From assembly GCA_027596035.1 (NCBI GenBank), contig JADGJA010000017.1, positions 1 through 64,000 on the forward strand: 64,000 nucleotides of DNA, in the 5' to 3' direction. The DNA comes from Thoreauomyces humboldtii. Lineage: Eukaryota; Chytridiomycota; Chytridiomycetes; Spizellomycetales; Powellomycetaceae. Of this stretch, positions 59,327 through 64,000 are shown in pieces. A program made the position numbers and the translations under genes. The notes under the pieces were generated by a model. The model did not search any database. It had not been told where the DNA came from and saw only the letters and a program-made list of their open reading frames with translations. Each line of letters opens with the position of its first letter. The first letter of the stretch is position 1.

Positions 59327-60133
59327 TTAAGCGGTCAATGCTGCCTGCCCACCCTTAACGCGTTGAGTCTCCCTAAAGGCTGCAAAGAGCGCCCGTCGCA
59401 CCACGACACCACCATTATCAAGAGATCGTATCCGTTTGCCCGTACGCCGATGAATGTACGCGGACCCTGCTGAACCCGTCGCCACCTCACGGATCGCGAA
59501 CGCCTTCAACCAGGCCACCCATCTGCCAAACACCGGCTTGGGCACCGCCAGGTCCCATCGAAGCGCCTCGCAGATCTCACGTTTCGTCGCCACGATGCTC
59601 GAGCGGCGGAGACCCGTGGCGGAAGCGTAGTGTCCGGTGGCGAAAGGTTGGTCGTGCAGAAAGTCGTCCGCCAGCGATATGGCCGATGTGAGGAACAGCA
59701 AAGGGGCCACCGTGACCTCCGTGCTGTGTCGTTGTCCTGCTTGTTGGTATCGGCCGCGAGAAGAGTGGACGTAGGCGGCGAGGTATTTGAGTGCGAGGAA
59801 GACGGTCGTGGGCTTGGTCGGCAGCGCCGTGAGGAAGGTTTCCACGAATACGATGAGCGTCGGAGAATCGACGGCAGAGTAGGCGGGATACAAGTGCTGA
59901 AAGACGTGCACCGTCAGGCGGGCCAGGCTGGATCGTCGTGCAGGCGCTGCAGCTGGGGTTTCTTGGGAGGTATCCATGGACGAGGAGTCGGTTTCAGGAG
60001 CGTAGTCGTGCATTCGAGTGAAGAGGATGAGAGGAAGCAGAAGAGGCAGATAAGGAAGAAGTTGACCGTCCGCCAACAAGGAATGTGAGGAGCGCAACAA
60101 GTTCTTGTATCGGTGGAGGGGATGGACCTTCAT
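59327..60133 (-). CDS. Second Pcl-like cyclin
   Basis: Intronless frame of 268 codons. The cyclin fold is suggested by LARLTVHVFQHLYPAYSAVD, TVFLALKYLAAYVHSSRGR, PLLFLTSAISLADDFLHDQP, RRSSIVATKREICEALRWDL and FGRWVAWLKAF. Pcl cyclins have the same FL-x-x-ADKF, NxxE(F/I)CxALxW(D/N)L and W order. It lacks the long proline insert of the 15-kb cyclin and the two are not close duplicates. ATG 60133 (MKVHPLHRYKNLLRS). The kinase partner would be a Pho85-type CDK; this is inference. Confidence 0.72.
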   Translation of the reverse strand: MKVHPLHRYKNLLRSSHSLLADGQLLPYLPLLLPLILFTRMHDYAPETDSSSMDTSQETPAAAPARRSSLARLTVHVFQHLYPAYSAVDSPTLIVFVETFLTALPTKPTTVFLALKYLAAYVHSSRGRYQQAGQRHSTEVTVAPLLFLTSAISLADDFLHDQPFATGHYASATGLRRSSIVATKREICEALRWDLAVPKPVFGRWVAWLKAFAIREVATGSAGSAYIHRRTGKRIRSLDNGGVVVRRALFAAFRETQRVKGGQAALTA

Positions 60134-60707
60134 TCACGGGCTCTATGTAGTTAGCAGAGATCGGTTTCGGCAGAGACTATGCTTATTTTTGGACAGCGTA
60201 CGAAGTCACACGCGTTTCATAGGAGACGGCGTGCACTATGAATAGCGATGCACCGCTGCGGGGCGCGCCTCATGCGGCGGGTCGAGTGCGGGATCCTGGT
60301 TTCCCGGCATCTTATCAGTGACTAGGCTTTCGGCCGACAAATGAACCTGTCAATTGATGCGGGTCTGGATGCGGGTGCTCCCTGCCCAATGCCGCATCCA
60401 AAGGGTGGAGCAAGCTGGCCAGTTGGTCAAGCGTGCGATTTACTGTGTAGAGTTTCTTCATATTCCCGGAATGGTTGTGACCGCTGCGCAGCGGTCGGTC
60501 CTCAGGTCCTCAGGCCGTACATATCGACAGTAATCGGCGATGACGTCCTCAAATGACGATGATCGTTCTTCACTTTCCGAACCTTTGCATATCAACCCTC
60601 GATCTGCACCTCTCTTCCCCGTATCCGAGTAGGTTCTCAATATCAATTATCCTTTTACAAATCTAAACAAGCCCCCTCCCCCTCTACTTTGCCAAGCCGA
60701 TTGTATC
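60134..60707. promoter_or_regulatory. Divergent promoter of cyclin and WW-protein genes
   Basis: 574 bases between starts. It contains a perfect 18-base palindrome GACCGCTGCGCAGCGGTC at 60479-60496, directly followed by a CTCAGGTCCTCAGG direct repeat. No gene is seen. Confidence 0.55.
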
Positions 60708-61758
60708 ATGGCTTCCTCTTCCGCATCCCGGGGGCAGCAGGATTCGAATACTCACCAGCCTCACTCGAGGCTCCCACCTGGCTGGGTAGCGCAGGTAGGG
60801 TGCAATCGGTGGAGATGTTTCCGGTGACGTGGTTCCTCACTCACTCCTCCTCGCTGTGTGTGCTCAGTGGGATCAACACTACTCGCGCGAGTTTTACGTA
60901 GACACGAAAACCGGTCAATCGCACTGGGAGATTCCGGAGAGTGTCCTTGCTGCCATGGGCCCTGATGACAGCACTCCCAGCGACCGACCTCCGTCGTACG
61001 CCGAGGGCAGTAGGAAAGAGCAGCTGGCGCAGCAGGGTTCCGGCAAGGCGCCTGTTCCAATCTCTTCCGCAACCGGTGCCCATCGCAGTCAAGAGGATGA
61101 CGACCGAGCGTTTGCTCAGCGCCTCCAGGAGGAAGAGAATCAGAACGCGAGCGCGGAAGGCAACGCGGACCGATCTTCCACCTCGCCTCCTGCCCACCGG
61201 AGCACGAAGGACAAGGTCAAGGGATTCTTCCATTCCTCCCGCCACAACAACAACAACAACAACCAGCAGCAGCAATACCAGCAGCAGCAGCAGCAGTACC
61301 CTCAGCAGTACCCTCAGCAGGAGCAACCGCCGCCGCTCATGTACGGTCCCACACAGTACCAGCAGTTTCCTCCACCTCCTGTCGCGCCCACCACTGGCTC
61401 CCGTTTCGGCAACAACAACATGGCCCTGGGGGCTGCTGGCGGCTTGGGTCTTGGCGCCCTCGGCACCGCGGCTCTGCTCGGCGGAGGTTTGGGACATCGT
61501 CACCACGGCTTCTTCGGAAACGGGTACGGCTTCGACAACTACGGATACGGTGGGTTCGGCGGACCGTTTGGTGGAGGCATGTTCGGGGGCGGTCCGTTCG
61601 GAGGAGGCTTTGGAGGAGGAGGCTTCGGAGGAGGAGGCTTCGGCGGTGGCGGTCTGTTTGATGGCGGCATGATGGGCGGCGGCTTCGGAGGAGGGGGATG
61701 CGATGGAGGAGGTTTTGGGGGTGGAGGTTTTGGCGGAGGAGGAGGAGGTTTCTTTTAG
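60708..61758 (+). CDS. WW-domain, glycine-rich protein (Wwm1-like)
   Basis: N-terminal WW domain split by an intron at about 60795-60867: LPPGWVAQ joined to WDQHYSREFYVDTKTGQSHW then EIP, with both signature tryptophans. Next come DRPPSYAEG, a charged helix DDDRAFAQRLQEEENQNA, an Asn/Gln-rich tract from CAA/CAG repeats (61240-61320), a YGPTQYQQFPPPP segment, and a long Gly/Phe-rich tail (GGFGG repeats, 61530-61755). The layout recalls yeast Wwm1, a WW protein that binds metacaspase, and prion-like Gly/Gln-rich proteins. No catalytic domain. ATG 60708, stop 61756-61758. Confidence 0.85.
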
Positions 61759-61877
61759 GACAGTCGGATCGGGTCGTCAAGGCATTTCAAAAAGTGATAG
61801 GATCAGGCTTCAGGCGCCGTCAGCAAACCTCGCATCGCTTGGATGGGTGCGAATCGCATTGCATCACATTTCAACTA

Positions 61878-61893
61878 TGTACAGTACTGTACA
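61878..61893. repeat. Perfect 16-base palindrome TGTACAGTACTGTACA
   Basis: Perfect palindrome in the 167-base spacer between the convergent WW and DUF423 genes. It is the longest perfect member of a TGTAC/CAGTAC motif set seen in several spacers. Confidence 0.7.
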
Positions 61894-61925
61894 ATACAAT
61901 CATAAGGTCGAGCGCACCCGACCCT

Positions 61926-62415
61926 TCAGCACCAGAGGAGCGCCATCCATCCTGCCAGATAGAGAAGACCACCGACTGGCGTGACCGGTCCAAGCCGCTT
62001 CGAGTAAACCTTCTTGGCGTCCAGGACCAGCATATAGATGCTTCCAGCAAAGAGAAGGTTTCCGGCTCCGAAGAGATAACCAGCAGCAGGGGAGCGTCGA
62101 CCCGTGGTGTCTGCACGCGCGAAGCAGATACAGTAACATCATCAGCCGAGCAAAGGCGGAAGGAACGAAAGGCGCAACCTCCCCCGTGTTACCGCTTCCC
62201 ATCCTTCCCGACACGTAGAGGATGGCCATCGCGTGGACGAGCTGGTAGGTCGCTGCGACCCTCCAGTTGGAGATCTTTGCCTGAGCGTCCACCACGCCTG
62301 CGAGACGCTTGCCGAGCCCGTGCGCGCCGAACGCGCCGAGGGCTACCCCGGCGAAGCCCGAAACGCAGCCGAGGGCGTGGAGAGTTTCGCTAGCTGTGGA
62401 CAACGAGGTGGCCAT
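61926..62415 (-). CDS. DUF423/TMEM256-family small membrane protein
   Basis: Four-helix membrane protein of unknown function, widespread from bacteria to man. Exon 1 reads MATSLSTASETLHALGCVSG, then FAGVALGAFGAHGLGKRLAG (the signature GAFGAHGL block) and WRVAATYQLVHAMAILYVSG. An intron at about 62069-62130 leads to YLFGAGNLLFAGSIYMLVLD and RLGPVTPVGGLLYLAGWMAL. The G-x-F-G-A-H-G-L, YQxxHA and TPxGG motifs are all intact. ATG 62415, stop 61926-61928. Confidence 0.92.
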
Positions 62416-62777
62416 GAGTCGACGTTGGCGGGTTGACAGCTATGCAAGTCACGGGTAGGGGAAGCGTAAGGCACTTGCAAGTATATCCAAATGGCATGGT
62501 CGAACAGGGAGCGGAGAGGCAAGGAACTACTACAATGTATGAAGCGGAATGGGCACAGAAAGCGTCTGAAAGCCCTGGCAGCTTGGAGAGAGAGAGAGAG
62601 ATAGACACGACACGGACGGGACGGACGGGGAACCAAGGAGACTCGTATGAGTCACCGTGACTGGGACCAAGCCGAGGGTCCCCGCGATGGCTCTTCCCCC
62701 AAATCTCACAAATCTCAAAGCCCAAAAGGTCACCGAGACATCGTCGGAATTGTCTACAGACAGGAGACTCCGCAAAC
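62416..62777. promoter_or_regulatory. Divergent promoter of DUF423 and acidic-tail genes
   Basis: 362 bases with a GAGAGA tract (62587-62600) and GACGG repeats (62610-62630). No gene is supported. Confidence 0.45.
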
Positions 62778-63233
62778 ATGGATACTCCCAACTCAATGGC
62801 GGGACCTCCGACCCCTACCACCCCGACGTTCGAAAACCGTCTTTCTCCAACCGACATTCCGGATACTCCCCCAACGTTCAACGCCGATCCGTCCCAGCAA
62901 TCCACCCGACCCACCTCGTACTCCATGCCCAGCTCTGGGCGCCGTCCGCAAGGGAAGGGACCCGCACAAAGACAGCACGGAGGACGAGACGGCATGGCAT
63001 TCGACGACTCTGGGGACACACGCGGTGGTAACGCCGGAGGTGGGAGCATCAGGGGTGGTGGACACCACAAAGGTTCACAGGACGAGAAGCTTCTTGACCA
63101 GAACTTTTACAATGGTGACCGTTGCTCGTTTGAGCTTCTGCTTCTGGACAGAGACGGCCGACTGATCCCATCTCCGCTTCCTTGATGGTGCTTAGGTTTC
63201 CTGGATGACTTCGATGAAACGACTTACATCTGA
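62778..63233 (+). CDS. Small Pro/Ser-rich protein with acidic FxDDFDE tail
   Basis: ATG 62778 gives MDTPNSMAGPPTPTTPTFEN, a Pro/Thr/Ser-rich stretch, then a Gly-rich region (DTRGGNAGGGSIRGGGHHKG). An intron at about 63113-63195 leads in phase to a short last exon, so the protein ends KLLDQNFYNGFLDDFDETTY-Ile with stop 63231-63233. The whole chain looks disordered. The acidic aromatic tail resembles in style the FNDFEDLFD-type tail of CSNAP, the smallest COP9 signalosome subunit, but this is only a pattern similarity. Real gene status rests on the ATG, the clean splice and the motif-like end. Confidence 0.5.
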
Positions 63234-63689
63234 CGAACCGACCACTCCCAGTGAGACGAAGAGCTTTCCTCTGCCGTCACATGAATCTCTGAGTGCGTCT
63301 CGCAATGTACATATAATCCTCGCGCAAAGCGATCCAACTGCGCTATTGTCTGGTTACTTTCGTAAACTGCTTCTCTCCAAGGCTTGATGAAGGTGAAGAC
63401 CACCTACTGTATGCGCCCGGCTGTCCAGGCATTTCCTAGAGCCAGTTTGGGAGTTTGGCCGTGGTGGATCAACAGAACGCTGTCGAATCATGCTGGTCTG
63501 TTGGGCTCGCCGAAATCAACTGCACCTGCTCGCGCGCAATGCTCGTCTACATTCTTCGTGGTCTTTCCTTATCAGTGTACCACATAAGCCTTGTATCTCT
63601 TGTGTCGTATCCGTTCGGTCGCATTCATCTGTAGCAGGCACGCTTTCCACAACCCGAAAGTTGTCCAATCGTTTTTTTTTGTCGTTCTC
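63234..63689. other. Spacer before MFAP1-like gene
   Basis: 456 bases with short frames only. A T9-10 run lies at about 63671-63680, directly upstream of the next start codon. No gene recognised. Confidence 0.45.
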
Positions 63690-64000
63690 ATGTCCTCGGC
63701 GCGACCTCCACAACCGCGGGCGAAGCCCGTTCGATATTGGCCAGGGAAGGCCCCGAAGGGCGCGGCAGAGGCAGCAGGAGGGTCCAGTGATTCCGATGAG
63801 GACGAAGACGACGTCGGTGACAAGTTGCAGTCAGGAGACAAGGAGATCCAGGAAGTCAGCAGCGCCTCGACCACCCTCGAGGTGCCGTCCGGCGGGGACC
63901 GTCGGTTGATGCGGCTGCAGGAGAGCCGGAGAGGCGTCGAAGTGGACGGGGAGGAGGGTGGAAGGAGAGCAAGGGTAGAAGGACGTTCGCAAGCGTCCGT
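63690..64000 (+). CDS. MFAP1-like spliceosomal protein, 5' part
   Basis: Open from ATG 63690 to the window edge. MSSARPPQPRAKPVRYWPGK then APKGAAEAAGGSSDSDEDED match the KPVRYxxGK and acidic SSDSDEDE start of fungal MFAP1 proteins, tri-snRNP-associated splicing factors. It continues with DRRLMRLQESRR and an Arg/Glu-rich stretch, as in the family. Only 103 codons are visible and the conserved C-terminal domain is outside, so the name is provisional. Confidence 0.62.
   Translation, partial: MSSARPPQPRAKPVRYWPGKAPKGAAEAAGGSSDSDEDEDDVGDKLQSGDKEIQEVSSASTTLEVPSGGDRRLMRLQESRRGVEVDGEEGGRRARVEGRSQAS

Overview
This window is a compact, intron-rich nuclear segment of a fungus, most likely a basidiomycete. 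The genes are split by many short introns (about 45 to 85 bases, GT...AG), spacers are often below 400 bases, and the proteins are typically fungal: a Zn2Cys6 regulator, two Pcl-like cyclins, histone H2A ending in SQEY, an Sso1-type syntaxin and Mam3. A yeast-like member of Pucciniomycotina would fit the intron density and the moderately high GC, but I cannot fix the genus from sequence alone. I see no transposon ORF, CRISPR array, rRNA or convincing tRNA.

Layout. 0-9 kb: an ankyrin plus RasGEF protein and a TopBP1/Rad4-type multi-BRCT protein. 9-16 kb: an AIF/FSP1-like flavoprotein, a ZNF277-type zinc-finger protein, a FAM227 (FWWh) family protein and a Pcl-like cyclin. 17-26 kb: Sso1 syntaxin, a secreted MINPP-type histidine phosphatase, a CNNM/Mam3 membrane protein, a GLTSCR1-domain protein and a mitochondrial DUF4272 protein. 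26-32 kb: a small membrane protein, a nucleoside hydrolase, spermidine synthase, a small conserved-looking protein and histone H2A. 32-38 kb: RPB3, RVB2 and an unrecognised zinc-finger-like protein. 38-45 kb: a Zn2Cys6 factor, SFT2, DIM1, COQ4 and RPP14. 45-53 kb: TRM10, HTD2, REV1 and an ACBD5/Atg37-like acyl-CoA-binding protein. 53-64 kb: an SGNH-like type II membrane protein, a PuuE-type allantoinase, TIM23, PRP3, a second cyclin, a WW/glycine-rich protein, a DUF423 protein, a short acidic-tailed protein and the start of an MFAP1-like splicing factor.

How the genes relate. These are mostly single-copy housekeeping genes rather than one pathway cluster, but two larger patterns stand out. 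First, gene orientation alternates almost strictly (30 of 36 neighbouring pairs lie on opposite strands), so most genes share a promoter with one neighbour and a terminator region with the other. The palindrome TACCGGTA recurs in these promoter regions. Second, COQ4, RPP14 (RNase P), TRM10 (tRNA m1G9/m1A9 methyltransferase) and HTD2 (mitochondrial fatty-acid synthesis) sit next to one another. Vertebrates encode RPP14 and HTD2 on one bicistronic mRNA, so this adjacency in a fungus recalls the proposed ancient link between RNase P and mitochondrial fatty-acid synthesis. Other points of interest are a TopBP1 protein with animal-type C-terminal BRCT domains, a cilium-linked FAM227 protein in an apparently non-flagellated fungus, and a large near-perfect hairpin at 37.85-37.98 kb.

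Gene spans include introns. Splice sites were chosen by eye from GT/AG signals, frame and family similarity, so exon ends are predictions.
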